From NCBI GenBank assembly GCA_050084985.1, contig JBITNC010000001.1, positions 72,292,001 to 72,356,000 of the forward strand: a stretch of DNA of 64,000 nucleotides, read 5' to 3'. Each line of letters opens with the position of its first letter. Position 1 is the first letter of the stretch. The position numbers were made by a program, and so were the translations under genes. Positions 23,164 through 35,409 of the stretch are shown piece by piece. The DNA comes from Nageia nagi (taxonomy: Eukaryota > Pinophyta). The notes under the pieces are model-generated. The model did no database searches and had not been told where the DNA came from. It was given only the letters and a program-made list of their open reading frames with translations.

Positions 23164-26100
23164 CTAGGCTAGATCTAATCCCATACTAGTGGAGTTCCAC
23201 TCCTTGCCAGTGAGACCGTATGACTTAATGGTCTCCTCCAAGAATACCACAGCCTTCCGCATGCTCCTGGAAATGATGTCAACGGTGCTACCATCCTGCC
23301 GAAAATAATCATCTATCTTCTTGGACATAGCTTGCATCTGGTGCCTCCAGATGACCATCTGCCTCGCATGGACGATGGGATGCCCTGCCTTCAGCAAGCT
23401 GAGATCATCGATATCAAGATGTTCCTGCAATAGATTTTGAGCTTCTACCAATATTGCCTCCTTTCTTACATTGTTGTCCTCCCCTTGGAAGTTGATAGAC
23501 ATATTCACTCATCTGTTCTTCGACCTCCTTTCTCAAGGGGATTCTAATTTTCAAGGCCGTATTGCATTTTTCAAGTGTGTGGTTCAACCAATCATGATGA
23601 TAGGTGAACTCGTGGCAGTAGACTAGCTTTTCGGGACTGTCAGCGTAAATATGCTACAAATGGGAGACGTTGGGAAGATGACCATTCATGGTGCCAAGGT
23701 GTGCTGAAATTTGTGCTTTGAGATCCTTGATTTCTGCAACTTCAGCAAGGAGCCTGTAAATTCGAGAAGACAATCTCTTGATGGCCTCCATCACTTCCTT
23801 CTTCAGCTACTCCTTCATCGCTTCCCAACCCTCATGGAAGGAGGTCTGCTTTTGCAGATCTAAGGGGTTAGTACTGACCTTTTGGAACTACTTGATGATT
23901 TTCCTGCTAGCTGTGAGTTCCCTTTTTAATCTCTTCACCTCCTTTTTGGCTTCATAGCCTTCTTGCTCCATGACTACAACATTCTGCGTGATTGTGTTTC
24001 CGGGCTGTCAATCCCAGTTTCATGGGCATCTTGAATGTCTCAATGATGTAGTCCTCTGCTCTTTGAGGGTGTTTCTCCTTCGAATAACAATGGGTAATGG
24101 AGATTTCTTTTCTAGAAGTGGAGACAAAAGTGTCAACCCTTTGAATCTTCTCACCGTATGAGAGTTCTTCTTCTTCATCCTCAGAGAGCAGGTTCTCATC
24201 TATATCTTCATCATGAGCCCTGCTTATGCTGAGGGCTCTAATGAAGGCATCTAGGTCAAGATCTGGATGCTCGGTTGCTGGCTTGGGAGGAAATCTCTAA
24301 ACCAACAGCTGTCCTTTGTCAATCTTCTTGACCTCTTTCGTTTGAGTGGTTTGAACTATGGTGATCTCTTTAACTTAGTACTTTTCTTACCTTCTTTTCT
24401 TCTTTTGCTTCTCAATCTCTCCTTCATCTTTTTCATCTCCTCCATTATCGCCTATAGATATACCCTTTTTCCGTGGCTAGGGAGATCTCTCATGGCTCGT
24501 CCTCTTTGTGGAGGACTTATGTGACGTGGAAGGGGGCTTCTTCCTATGTGCGGTAGGAGAGGGTTTGGAGGCACTTGCTTCTTTGGCACATTTTTCTCCA
24601 ACGATTTGGACGTCATCATCATACGTTCCAACATCCACTATCTCTTTATCATACAAGAGAGTTTCAATCTCCACCTCGTTGGGTGTAGAGGCTCCTACAA
24701 CTACATCCTCTTACTCAGGAATACCGGTAGTACCATCATCATCATCATCTTCTTCTTCTTCTCTTCTACCATGGCTTTCTGAGTCTTTTCCAAAATCTTC
24801 CACTATACAACCAGGCTCTTCGTTAATTTCTTCATCAGAAGAAGTGGAACGTTCAGAACTAGAACTAGAACTTGTTTGTAAAAGGGGGACTTTCTCCTTG
24901 CATCCAAGAGAATGAGTAAGTTTGGAAGGGATTGCCTCGGTGGGTGAATCACTAGCACAGGCCTCACCCACTACATCATCTAGCACATTCGAGGGGAGGG
25001 TGTGATAGCCAACATCCTTAAGATCATTTATGATCGTGCTATGCTTGCTAGGAACTGGAACATGTTTCCTCGAAGTCTCTTGTCTCTTTCCAAGCGGAAA
25101 CAAGGACGTCTTGCATGGTGTAGATGTAGTGCGAACAGGGGAAGGAGACGACTTGATCCTGAGAGAGACCTCCTTTGATCTGGGTTTTGTAGTTTGGGGT
25201 CTTTGAGGTGGCTTTTCTACTTGGAAGGGAGCCTTTTTCTTGCTCAAAAGAGCATCTATTTGTGCAATCTCCTCCTCATCCTGCACGTTCCTATACCTCT
25301 CCTCATTCCCCAAAGACTTATGCATAAATGCAATAGGCTTGTGGAATGCAATGTTATAGAAACGAGCAATTATACCCATAGGATCATAGTTTCTTGCAAC
25401 CACCTCCTTGGAAAAGGCATACTTCTACAACTCCTTCATGCTGGCTGCCTCCACCCACGTCTGACACACATACTTGGCAATAGAGATAGGCAAATTGATT
25501 GTTGCATTCTTCTCTTTCCAGACTTTCTCCTTTAAGAACAGAAGCTGCCTAGCAAACTCCATGAGGATCAGCTTGTCACTGGCATATTTTGGCAGGAGCA
25601 GGGGTCTCTCCTCTGAGCCATAGACTTTGATATATGTACGATCATCATATTGCAGAAAGAAATCTGCATGTACTTTGAGAGCTTGGATATCTGCATTAGA
25701 AATCCTCCTCTCCACGGACTCTCCTTAGATATCTTTGTAGATATCATACTCCCACTGATCATTCCTCTAATAGAAATGCTAAAACTTGTTTTTATACCTC
25801 CACTTTTGGTAGGCTCGCCACACGGGGGTATTCTTTTACCCCAAATATCTCTCATCAGCCAACTCCGTAGGACTCGCTTGTCATATTCACACTTCCTGGA
25901 CCCTTCGTAGCACAAGTCAAGAAAGGGTACTGCAAAGGGCATCATAGTGGCGTTGAACAAGCCACATGTGTGGATGAGCTCTTTTGATAAGTCCTCCTTG
26001 CTGATGGAGGTTGTGGAGGCCAATGTCTGAATAGGGTCTAAGTTTCCCTAGTCTGTATCATTGAGAAAGATGTATCTCCCCTTAAATTTGGCTTCAAGGA

Positions 26101-26240
26101 GTTGTGGTCTTTCTCTCCTGAAATTCAATCAAGCTTTCTTTCAAAACTTGGGTCATCTGGCTCTTGGTTACATGTCTTTCAAAGAGTTGGCCTTGAATCT
26201 TCCTAGCCCTTGATGGAGGTGGTTTGATATTGGAAGCCAT
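23164..26240 (-). pseudogene. unrecognised gag-like gene, member 1 (broken)
   Basis: Reads from an ATG at 26240 to a stop at 23164 with several frameshifts and stops. Order of parts: a basic N-terminus ('MASNIKPPPSRARKIQGQLF'); a hydrophobic motif near 25920 ('MMPFAVPFLDLCYE' followed by a Cys); 'LILMEFARQLLFLKEKVW' near 25540; a Lys/Pro-rich, then Ser/Asp/Glu-rich low-complexity stretch (about 25300-24700); a probable coiled coil (about 24150-23750, e.g. 'EVKRLKRELTASRKIIK'); and a C-terminal block of about 110 residues. Length before decay would be near 1000 residues. The first two motifs recur in the gene at 58109-61212. No protease, RT, integrase, CCHC knuckle or transposase motif is seen, so 'gag-like' is only inference from the repeated, element-like setting. 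Confidence 0.6.
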
Positions 26241-26459
26241 ACAAGATTGTTTGAATACCCCTGGAAAAACCCTACAGACAAACCTAAACGTTGTGAAAGA
26301 TGTAGCAAGGCTGAGTCAGACTTGTAGATTTGGGTTGTAGGACATCCAACACCCTTAATGGTAGTTGTTTCCCCCTTTATATGAGACACATGGAGGATGA
26401 ATGCATGGCAGGGTGCATGCTTGCCACTTGTCTTCTCCTCTCAACTCTTGGCGTCCCAC

Positions 26460-27995
26460 ACTTGACCAGTGTCACTTTGTAATCCTAGGCGCACAGTTTT
26501 GGATGAGTGCTTGAGCACAGCTTGAAAAACATGCAACTAGGTCTAGGGTCACAGTCAAATTTTAGAACATAATTCTTCCCGTCGATTTTGGGCTCATGGA
26601 TCTGGATGAGTGCTTGAGCACAACTTGAAGAACATGCGACTAGGTCTAGAGACTATACTAAAATGCCTTAGCTGAAAAAAAGGCTAACTAGATGCACAAT
26701 GTCCCATAAAACACCTTATTTCTCCTTGGCACACTGTTTGAGATGAGTGCAAAAGCATGCATCAGGAATGGTGCGATTGGGGAAAGGGTGGCAAACCTAA
26801 AATGAAGTGATTAAAATGATTAAGGGTGAGGTGATATTTATAATTTTCCGGACTACCATATGTCACCTCTAGATTGGTCAATCTAGGGGTCAAATGATGG
26901 AGCAAAAATAAGGGCGCGTGGTTTTAAAGGAGTGCAAAAGCATGTGATGAAAAGCATGCGACTAGCTTTAGGTACTTACCCAATTTTCCAAGTTGAAACT
27001 GAAGTCCAATTCCTGGTTGCACCGTTTTGAGAGGGTGCTAAAGCATGCATATCAATCCTTGCACCCAAGGGTCTGGCACGCTTCCCAAGACCAAAAATTC
27101 AAAGATCTCTTGAAAAATGCAAGTTTGATGTAGGTTGCAGTTTGGAGGGGTTGCTTTCCTGCCTTAGTCCCATGCTCTACTCCATAAAAATTTGCAAACT
27201 GAAATACTGCGGCTGACTTCCTTTTTATAGCCCTTCGTGTAGGATAGGTGTTGCCATATGATAGGTGCGGGAGAAGGTCCAATGCATGAATTTCCACTTG
27301 TCCGCAAACTGGACCCAACACTTAGTCAATTTTCCCTTCATGAATCTGGTCGCATGGTTTGACTAGGGTGCAAAAGCACTCACTGAAAAGCATATGACTA
27401 GCCTTGGTTGCCCAAAAAAAGGCTAAGTCCCTTTCCTTCTTGGTCGGATGGATTGAATAGAGTGCAAAGGACTCGTTTGAAAATATGTGACAACTTTGTG
27501 ACCACAAAAATGACTAAGGATGAGAAACTTTTCCTTGGTCGCATGGTTTGAGTAGGGTGCAAAAATATTCACTCAAAAACATGCGACAACTTTTCATGGC
27601 CCCAAAATGACTAAGCATTAAATTTTCTCCTTGGTCACATGGTTTCAGATGGGTCCAAAAGCAAGTACTCAAAAACATGCGACAACTTTTCATGCAACAA
27701 AAATGCTAAGTATAGGGGGCCTTTACCTTGGTCGCACCATTTTGGGTGAGTGCAAAAGGACTCACCTAAAAACATGCGACAAGCTGAAAAAACATGATTT
27801 CCTTGCATTTTGGCCAAAACGATACAAATATGAAATACAATGAGGGAGAGACAGATTTCTGCAATATGGAGGACCTTCAAAAATGCAACAATAAGAGACA
27901 AAAATGCAAGGAATGAGGATGAAAACGCAGCAAGGGGCTGGTCGCACCGTTTGAGTTGGGTGCACAAGGACTCACTCCAAAACATACGACAATCT
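26460..27995. repeat. degenerate minisatellite, period about 96 bp
   Basis: Units carry 'ggtcgcatggtttga', then 'gggtgcaaaag' and 'aaaaacatgcgac'. The clearest lie near 27346, 27442, 27536, 27633 and 27730, spaced 94-97 bp. More diverged or irregularly spaced units lie near 26490, 26600, 26730, 26905, 27018 and 27940. Each unit holds a short imperfect palindrome (gtcgcat..atgcgac). The array lies just upstream, in minus sense, of gag-like gene member 1. Confidence 0.85.
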
Positions 27996-28029
27996 GAAAA
28001 ATGCACAATTCTGACCTGACTTGACCACA

Positions 28030-29730
28030 AAAGAGCAGTTTAAACATGTTTCCTGAAGTTATACCAAAACATATGCATTTCCTTTTGACATATTACTTCC
28101 ATGCATTTCCTAATTTTAATTTCGAGGGTCCTCAAAATGCAAAAATTTCAGGGGTGTTTGTGCCAACAAGTTTACAATATCTCATCATCCAAATAAGTTC
28201 TTTTTATATCTTTTTTTTAATTTGTGAATCGTAATTGGTAGATCTTTATAATATATATAACTATTAATATATTTTATTTCTTAGAGATAAATAAATGTAT
28301 TTATTTTAATTCAATATGTTTACAATTTGGTGAATTTGACTATTTTTATTTTTCAAAACTCTAGGTTTTGGTGAACCAAATGCTAAAAATGTTTTTGTCC
28401 AAAACACAATAATTTATCAATATTTTTTTAGATCCAAATACCCATACGCACTCCAAAACCTTTGCCTCAACCCTAGGTTTTCGTGAGACCAATATTTTGG
28501 AGAAACTCTTATGAAAACTGTGATGTTCCCAAACCAAGAACTCTAGGAATAGCTCAAACAATTACTGAATTAATTCTCTAAACATTCCATAAATTCTAAA
28601 TTAGTCAAATATGCCCAAATCATGCTCATAAAATTATACTTATCACTCCACAATGACTCTAGAAATGGAATGAACTGTTTTAGGGGCAAGAATTATGTGA
28701 AACAAGTACTCAAAATGCCAACGTCAAACTTCTAAGTTTGAGATCTAGAGTATTAATCAAAATAACTTGAATAACATCATATCCATGCATGTTTTCTATA
28801 CCAAGATATTAGATCTCAACCATGCACAACAAAGATGCCACAAAAATATATCTTGAATTCCAAATGATCAAATGAGTAAAGAGAAATGTATTACAAGCCT
28901 TAGAATAGCTAGATCTGTGCCCTAAGGTAAGACGTCTCAACCAAGGAGACTAGATCTCACCTTAGGAACCCTCAAATATGCTCAAATTGGCTCTAGGAAC
29001 TGGTCATTTGAAGTACGAAGCCCTCCTCAATAGATCAAGAGGTACACACAAGCAATTGTAGTTAGATCCCAGATGGATCTCAGCATCAACAGGAGTTGGA
29101 GTGAATCCTTGATGGATTCCAGGACTCCTCATCAGTGATGACAAGTCTTCAGGTAACCCTAAGGAGTGCCAAACCCTATGTAGCAGTCGATAAGCCAAGA
29201 GGAATGCTAGGCCTCATGGTAGCAATCAGCTAAGGCTTGAGGAATGATGGACCTCAAGTACCTCCCTTGTGTGCACAAGAGGAATGGAAAGAGCTCATGC
29301 CCAAAAAATATCAATAATCAAGCATATCCTCCAATTGAGATTCTAATGGCCTTCTATAGAAGGCGTCTCATCCAAGGGATTGGCCGACCCAATCTAGACA
29401 TTCTAATTCCTCATTGGGATTAGAAGACATTATTAAACTCCCCAGGATGAGGCGTCTAGCCTAATTGACCTACCAAATTACAACTTAAGGCCTCATTATG
29501 TCCCATAAGTGAGATGTCACCTTTTAGGAGCATAGATTGAGGTCATTAATTACATTTTTACATCCGATGGTGGAAAATAGCCCAAGACTCCTAATTAGAT
29601 AATAAAATACTCCTAACTTACTTAAAATCACTCCTAGATCTCTAGAAGAGGGAAATCCAACCTTAAGTTTTTCAATTACCACATTTTTACACCCAAGATG
29701 AACACTCATCCACGTCGGGAAGCCATAAAT
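28030..29730. other. non-coding intron sequence
   Basis: Contains three variants of 'aggcgtct'/'agacgtct' contexts between 28930 and 29460 that may be a worn tandem repeat. No gene or RNA recognised. Confidence 0.4.
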
Positions 29731-30289
29731 GGCGTAACTGCATCTAATTGCATAAAAGAACTTCCAATCAGAATGCTTCCTAGAGGAGGTGCGTTCCACA
29801 TCATGAGGAAGACTAGCTGAGAGTGAAGTGCTCATGAAAGTGACCTTGAAAAACAGAACATTACAAAAATTCATGTAAAATCTAGAAAAGTCCTACTTGA
29901 TCCAAAGCCTTTTCATAACCTCATATTTAACTTTAGTGCATCATGGCTTCATATTACAACAATTTGAACTTGATTTAGTTTTCTTTGAAGAAAATGTTAT
30001 GAAAGAGGAATATCAACTTTTCTTGTGACAAACAAAATACTTCTAATCACATCTAATTGCATCTAATTAGATGTAAATGGTGTAATTACATCTAATTGCA
30101 TTAAAGAACTTCAAATCACACAAAATGCTTCCTTGAGGAGGTGCATTCCACATCATGGGGAAGACTAGCTGAGAGTGAAGTGCTCATGAAAGGGACCTTG
30201 AAAAGCAGAACATTACAAAAACTCATGTAAAATCTAGAAAAGTCCTACTTGATCCAAAGCCATGTCATAACCTCATATTTAACTTTAGG

Positions 30290-31411
30290 CAGTGTTCCAC
30301 ATGGTTGGGGAATGGAGAAACAGGGAAAGTGTATCCGGGAACTAGGAAAAAATAGGTCATGTTTAGGGAACGACAAGTATAATACTAGTAAAAATTATTG
30401 GAATTTTCAGATTTTTTAGATTTTATTGTTTCCAATTCATTACTATTATGATGAATGATCATATTATCAAATTCAATCATGTATACAAATTGAAAACATG
30501 GAATTGAAATTAGAAATCCAACTTCAAGACAAAATTGTAAAAAAACCAATAAATCTGATAACACAATCATAATGTCATAATAAGTTTGAATCATGATGTT
30601 ATTAGGTTTGAATCAAATACATAGAGTGGACATTGAAATGAGTATGTCAAATAGTGAAATAAGTATAATAAAATGAGTATTTCTTCCTCCTTGCTCTCTT
30701 TCTCCTCATTGCTGCCTTTTTTCTACTAAGTGCTGTTTTTTTCTCTTTTAGCTACACACAATGAAAATTGATTACAAAAACACTTTTGAATGGAGTTTAT
30801 AAGATGCTTTTAGGGTTAGAGGGGTTGGGAATGTTGGTGGGTCCAGACTCCAATCCCATGCACTTTAAGTGCTTTTTTTTAAGTCAAATGTTGTTTTTCT
30901 TTTTCTAGTTAAGTATGTCAAATAGTGAAATAAGTATAATAAAATGAATATTTCTTCTTCCTTGCTCTTTCTCCTCATTGCTGTTTTTTTCTACTAACTG
31001 CTGTTTTTTCTCTCTCCTAGCTACACACAATAAAAATTGATTACAAAAACACTTTTGAATGGAGTTTATAAGATGCTTTTAGGGTTAGAAGGGGTGGGAA
31101 TATTGGTGGATCAAATCCCATGCACTTTAAGTGCTTTTTTGTTTTAAGTCAAATGCTGTTTTTCTTTTTTTTTACCTCTAAATCTGCCCAAATTTGAGGG
31201 GGAACGACAAGAAGTCCTTAGGAACAGCCAGGGAATGCCAGAAGTTCCCTATGCCGTTCCTTAGCCGTTCCCAAATAGAGGAATGGTTCCCTAACCCTGG
31301 GGGATAGGGAACGGTTGGGAAACGTTTCCCTAGGCGTTCTCAAGTTCGCAAAACCGGGGAACTCTGGGAACACCTCCTTGAAGAGGGGGAACGTGTCTTC
31401 GTGGAATATTG
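30290..31411. mobile_element. non-autonomous hAT element, 1122 bp
   Basis: Flanked by a perfect 8-bp duplication ACTTTAGG (30282-30289 and 31412-31419). The ends are CAGTGTTCCAC and, on the other strand, CAATATTCCAC. The left 330 bp and right 250 bp align with the ends of the complete hAT element at 43631-47508, including 'ctgataacacaatcataatg'. It is thus an internal-deletion derivative of that family. It encodes nothing. Many CG dinucleotides of the complete element appear here as TG or CA, consistent with greater age and methylation decay. Confidence 0.9.
30641..31180. repeat. 271-bp tandem duplication inside the non-autonomous hAT
   Basis: Unit one starts at 30641 and unit two at 30912, both with 'agtatgtcaaatagtgaaat'. 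Both contain 'ttgattacaaaaacactttt' and end with 'catgcactttaagtgctttt'. Similarity is high, with short indels in the T- and C-rich runs. Confidence 0.95.
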
Positions 31412-31780
31412 ACTTTAGGGAATCATGGCTTCATATTACAACAATTTGAATTTGATTCAACAATTTTTTGGAGAAAATGGTATGAAAGAGGAATATCAAC
31501 TTTTCTTACACCACAAACAAAATACATAGAATAATCAGAATACACAAAATAATAAAAATGCTCAAGGGCCAACTTTGTCCGCTTTAGGGATTCAAAAAAA
31601 TCAAAATTGTGAAAACTATTGGATCAAACTAGAGCTGAAATAAAATCTATTAAATTAGAAAGTGTTCCACATTACTCTTACATAGTTATAGGTCAAAACC
31701 CTCTTTCACATGACTACAAATCTCCAACATTTGAAATGTTTAATGGAGAAAAGATCCAAAATAACATTTATTTCATGCTG

Positions 31781-32010
31781 TGAGACATTGGTGTAGTGGT
31801 AAGAGCTCTTGGTCTTCCTTTGGGAGGTCATGGGTTCCAATCCCACAAGCCAAAGAGAGGAACATATACCCATGTGGAGGGGTAATAAAGGAAGTGATAA
31901 AACTTGTCTGGGTGCTGGTAAAGGCCGATCAAGGTTTCCAATGTGATAGGTTATAAGGACTCCCCATTACATGCACATGGATATAGATTCCTTGGATCTA
32001 ACCCAAAATG
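31781..32010 (+). mobile_element. tRNA-derived SINE, family 2, + copy
   Basis: The head 'ttggtgtagtggtaagag' (A box) and 'atgggttccaatccca' (B box) are followed by a unique body ('ggaggggtaataaaggaagt', 'gatcaaggtttcc', 'attacatgcacatggatata'). The same body occurs on the minus strand at about 53941-54155. Exact ends and target duplication were not resolved. Confidence 0.75.
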
Positions 32011-32070
32011 TTGTGGGGAATTACCCACAAAGAGATCTCTAAAGTGGAGTTGAAGGTGAACGGATCCCTA

Positions 32071-32577
32071 GTTAAGTGGATTCCTCTTCCAGAAGGTTGG
32101 GTGAAGCTCAACTTCAACGGGGCCTGCAAGGGCAGCCCAGGGCCTTCTAGGGCAAGGGGACTTGTAAGAGATCACTAAGGTAAAATTCTGATTGCATTTG
32201 CAAAGAATATTGGACTGCAATCGAGCCACTTCGTAGAGGCACGAACAACTTTCCAAAGGGTAAAACAACTTAAGGATAAAGCCTTTGAGAGGGCAATTAT
32301 TCAAGGGGACTCCTTAAATATGATTAACACTTTAAGAGGAAACCAAGACCCTACGTGGAATTGACGCATATATTTTGAGAAGATAAAAGCATGGTTAAGT
32401 GGGTTTGTTGAATACCAATTGTCTCACACTTTCAGAGAAGGAAATGGGGCATCTAATATCTTGGCCAATTTGGGTCTTATCCAAGAAGAGATTGTCATCT
32501 GGGAGGAGGATCCTTTAGACGCCCTGGTTCTACAAGCGACTTTAGACCTCTCCTATGAAATACATCATAATTCATAA
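32071..32577 (+). pseudogene. RNase H-like domain relic (RVT_3 type), copy A
   Basis: Translation across stops gives 'WVKLNFNGACKGSPG', 'IIQGDSLNMI' and 'FREGNGASNILANLG', in the order and spacing of the plant RNase H-like domain found at the end of LINE ORF2 and related genes. The first catalytic Asp ('NFDGA') reads Asn and there are in-frame stops, so it is inactive. The neighbouring RT is absent. Confidence 0.65.
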
Positions 32578-33113
32578 TTGGAGACTATTGGATTTTTCGG
32601 TTGGAGGGGCCTAGAACAAGGAAATTTTGTTAAAAGCTGGCCAACATAGTCACTGTTCCATAATCTTTCCAAAATTTGTTAAAGGAAAATTTGGTAGCTC
32701 TCATGACTTCTCATTTTGGAAATTGGCATCACCTTGTACCATGAGGTGTGGATTCTGACGGATCAAGAGTTAGATCCTCCCACTTCTAGCCATGTTATCT
32801 TGTTTCATACATGTTGCACATGTAATGAGTAATGCCTATCCCTTGGCAGTACTTGATCGGCTTCCAAGCATGGTGAGTTGGCAGGGTTCACAGATCCTCT
32901 TCTTCCAAGGGAGGATTCTCATCGGAGTTGGATGATCATGAATTATTATGCTTCTCAATTGGAGCGTGTGGAGGAGTCGGGTTTCCTGAGTGCATTCATG
33001 GCTTGGAATGGGCCGTATCTTGCCTCAGACAATCGGTTATATCCCCTTCTCCTCTCTTTTTTTTCATTCTGCTTGGTGTTTTTTGGTTTCTCTTGGTTGC
33101 TTTTGGCTTTGCT
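32578..33113. other. non-coding intron sequence
   Basis: Overlapping open frames of 60-148 codons from 32878 agree with no family I know. I see no element boundary. Confidence 0.35.
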
Positions 33114-33640
33114 ATGGAAATAGGTCGTGTGGAACTAACTTCACTGGAGGTGGATCAAGAGGTAAGGGCCACGCTGGAGAGAGGAGGCTTGTGGGATTTC
33201 TTGAAGAAATTCCCTTTGGCGGATATGGACCTTGCAGTTACTTTGGCAAGGTCTTAGGTGAATGGGAAAATTTCAGCCATGGTAATCAAATGTTACATCA
33301 CAGTGGAGTTGCTTTAGGAAGTGTTTGGCTTAGAAAGGAGATAAACCTTAATAGAGGAAAACATTCGTTGAAAAATGAAGTGGACCTCTTCTGTAAGGAG
33401 GCCATCTCAACCTCGTCTTGGGTGCGCTTTCATTAGAGTATCCAATGTGATTCCCTCTTGGAACCATGGGGTAAGGTGGTGCTAGTCATCATGCAGTTTT
33501 TTACGCTTGACAAGAGCCAGGAATTGGTGAGGAGTTTCCATGTAGCTTTTATGAACCATATCCAAGGTCACAAGAAGTTAAAGATCCCTCTATTGTAGTT
33601 GAATTCTTTGGAGAAATCCTTTGTTTCTTTCTAGCAAAGA
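33114..33640 (+). pseudogene. relic of an unrecognised element-type ORF
   Basis: A degenerate reading gives 'LTSLEVDQEVRATLERGGLW', then 'FLKKFPLADMDLAVTLA', a 'VFGLERR' block, and later 'LVIMQFFTLDKSQELV' and 'LKIPLL'. I recall this pattern from retroelement-associated ORFs of unknown function in seed plants, but I cannot name the family with certainty. Frame changes and stops show it is dead. Confidence 0.35.
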
Positions 33641-35409
33641 TGTTTAACAAGTCCAATGCATGCTAGCCTGTTGACACTTCTCTTCTAGTTGTGCAGACCA
33701 AGAAAAATGGGAGCAAGTTCTTAGTACACTCATCGTCAAAGAAATTTGACTTGGGTTGAGGGGACCTTGGAAAGTTGGACTCAGAGATGCCGGTGAAGTT
33801 GGAATCTGGATGCTCTTCCATGAGTGCCTCGTTTGAAGTAAAATTTGTGGAGGATAAGGATTTCTCCATGAGCAAAGATATCTCCTCGATGGACACGACA
33901 AAGGTGGTAAAGCCCTTGGGTAGTACAAAGATAAGCTCTAGTTGATCTAAGGCCTCACCCTCGAAAGTAAAAGAGCTTGCCTCGGCTTCTAAGGGGTAGG
34001 AGCCAACCTAGGTCATGAAAGGAAAGGATTTGGCCTTAGTGGTGAGAGGGAGGAGCATGCTGCAACTTCAAAAGGAAAGGGGACTAATTTAGAAAGCACT
34101 TCGAGTAGGAAACAAAAGACTAAAGAGCCCTTTGAGCCCACTACCCTTAGTAGTTTGAAGGACTAGAGTGAGTCCCAAGAAGAAGGGTATGGTGACCTCG
34201 ACAACCCCTTGTTGACTACGTAACACACCTTGAAAGTTTTGCAATTTTGATGACCCACTTTTAGCTAGAGCAGTGGAAAAGATCGTCTTCGAGACATGAG
34301 ATGATATATTTTTGAAAGGCACCATGCGGTAGAAACTCAGATGGAAGGATGTCAAGATCCAAGTTCGATTCATTGCTAGATTTCAATCAACACCTTTCGG
34401 AGCCATTCTAGACATTACTTACTATTTTAGTAAGTCGGGTTAGGGTTTGTCAGCTTGATCAAGGGACATTATTATTTTCTTGGTTGCCAGAAGGATAATT
34501 CAATTAGTGGCCGATATTTTAAAGAGGTAATTAATTTTTTTTTAAATTTAATTTTTTAACACTATGTATTAAAGTTAAATTTTTTGACTTTATTGTTTTA
34601 GAATTAAGTGTAAAAAAAGGCATTAGGGAGGCATAAGTGAGATATAATCCAAATTAAAATAAAGTGCCTAGGTGGAATTAAATATATATGGGGCCAACAT
34701 TGGAAAAAGGGTGAAGGCAAGCACCAACATTAAAAAAGGGGCAAACTCAAAATAAATATTTTAATGCCATTATGGAGGTTGATTTCAAAGAGAAAAATAT
34801 TTATTTGGTTGGCTGCTTCATTGACTCTTATTGCATTATTCACAAAGTGTTATTCCCGCATTTAGTTGCATAAGGTTTTTTCTTTACAAGAGACTCCGGA
34901 TTTCTTTACCAAAATGCCCATAAAATCTGGATGGATGTCCGTAGATATGTCCAAGTTTATTATGGTGAGAAATGCAGTCCGATTTCATCATTTCAGACAT
35001 GGAGAATGGGTCTGCGGATGTGTTTGCTGGGTGCATGCGATGGCAGCCATATTGCAACCAAGTTTATCTCAAGATTGTTCTAACAAGCATTGTTGTGGGG
35101 ATGCAAACTGATGCCATCAAAGAATGCTCTTGTGGAGATTTTTTTTAGTGTGTGCAACTCATATGGCTGCCCATTCCTATCTTTGTTAATATATAATTCC
35201 AATTGCAAGGAGTGAACATGACATAAAAGGGTTTCTTTTTACAAAATATATGCCCATAAAAGCTGGATGGAGGTTCGTGGATGTGTTTACTTGGTGTGTT
35301 CATACTGCGGCCAAATTCAATGTGGAGAGAGATGTGAACTGACTCCTAAGAAGGTATTATTTAGCCATTAGTATATAATCATTATTGAATTTTACGCGGG
35401 ATTCACTAA
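33641..35409. other. non-coding intron sequence
   Basis: No gene or bounded repeat recognised. Two similar stretches containing 'aaaa(t/g)ctggatgga' followed by 'tccg'/'ttcg' and 'tggatgtgttt' near 34930 and 35260 suggest a local duplication. Confidence 0.4.

Larger units (their letters stand above)
29731..31530. repeat. tandem segmental duplication (offset 348 bp), second copy split by a transposon
   Basis: Copy 1 is about 29731-30050. Copy 2 is 30079-30289 and continues at 31412-31530 after a 1122-bp insertion. Shared landmarks are 'catctaattgcat', 'gaagactagctgagagtgaa', 'gtcctacttgatccaaagcc' and, beyond the insertion, 'atcatggcttcatattacaa'. Copy 1 therefore preserves the uninterrupted target region of the inserted element. 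Confidence 0.9.

Noticed and set aside
26460-27995. CRISPR-like array
   Set aside because: Repeats are long, diverged and contiguous without unique spacers, in eukaryotic DNA. It is a minisatellite.
31781-31850. functional tRNA gene
   Set aside because: A and B boxes are present but no cloverleaf or anticodon arm can be completed, and a SINE body follows. The same applies to 14197-14422, 39805-39893 and 53822-53940.
33644-33928. overlapping minus-strand ORFs
   Set aside because: No recognisable domain. They are antisense to decayed element sequence.
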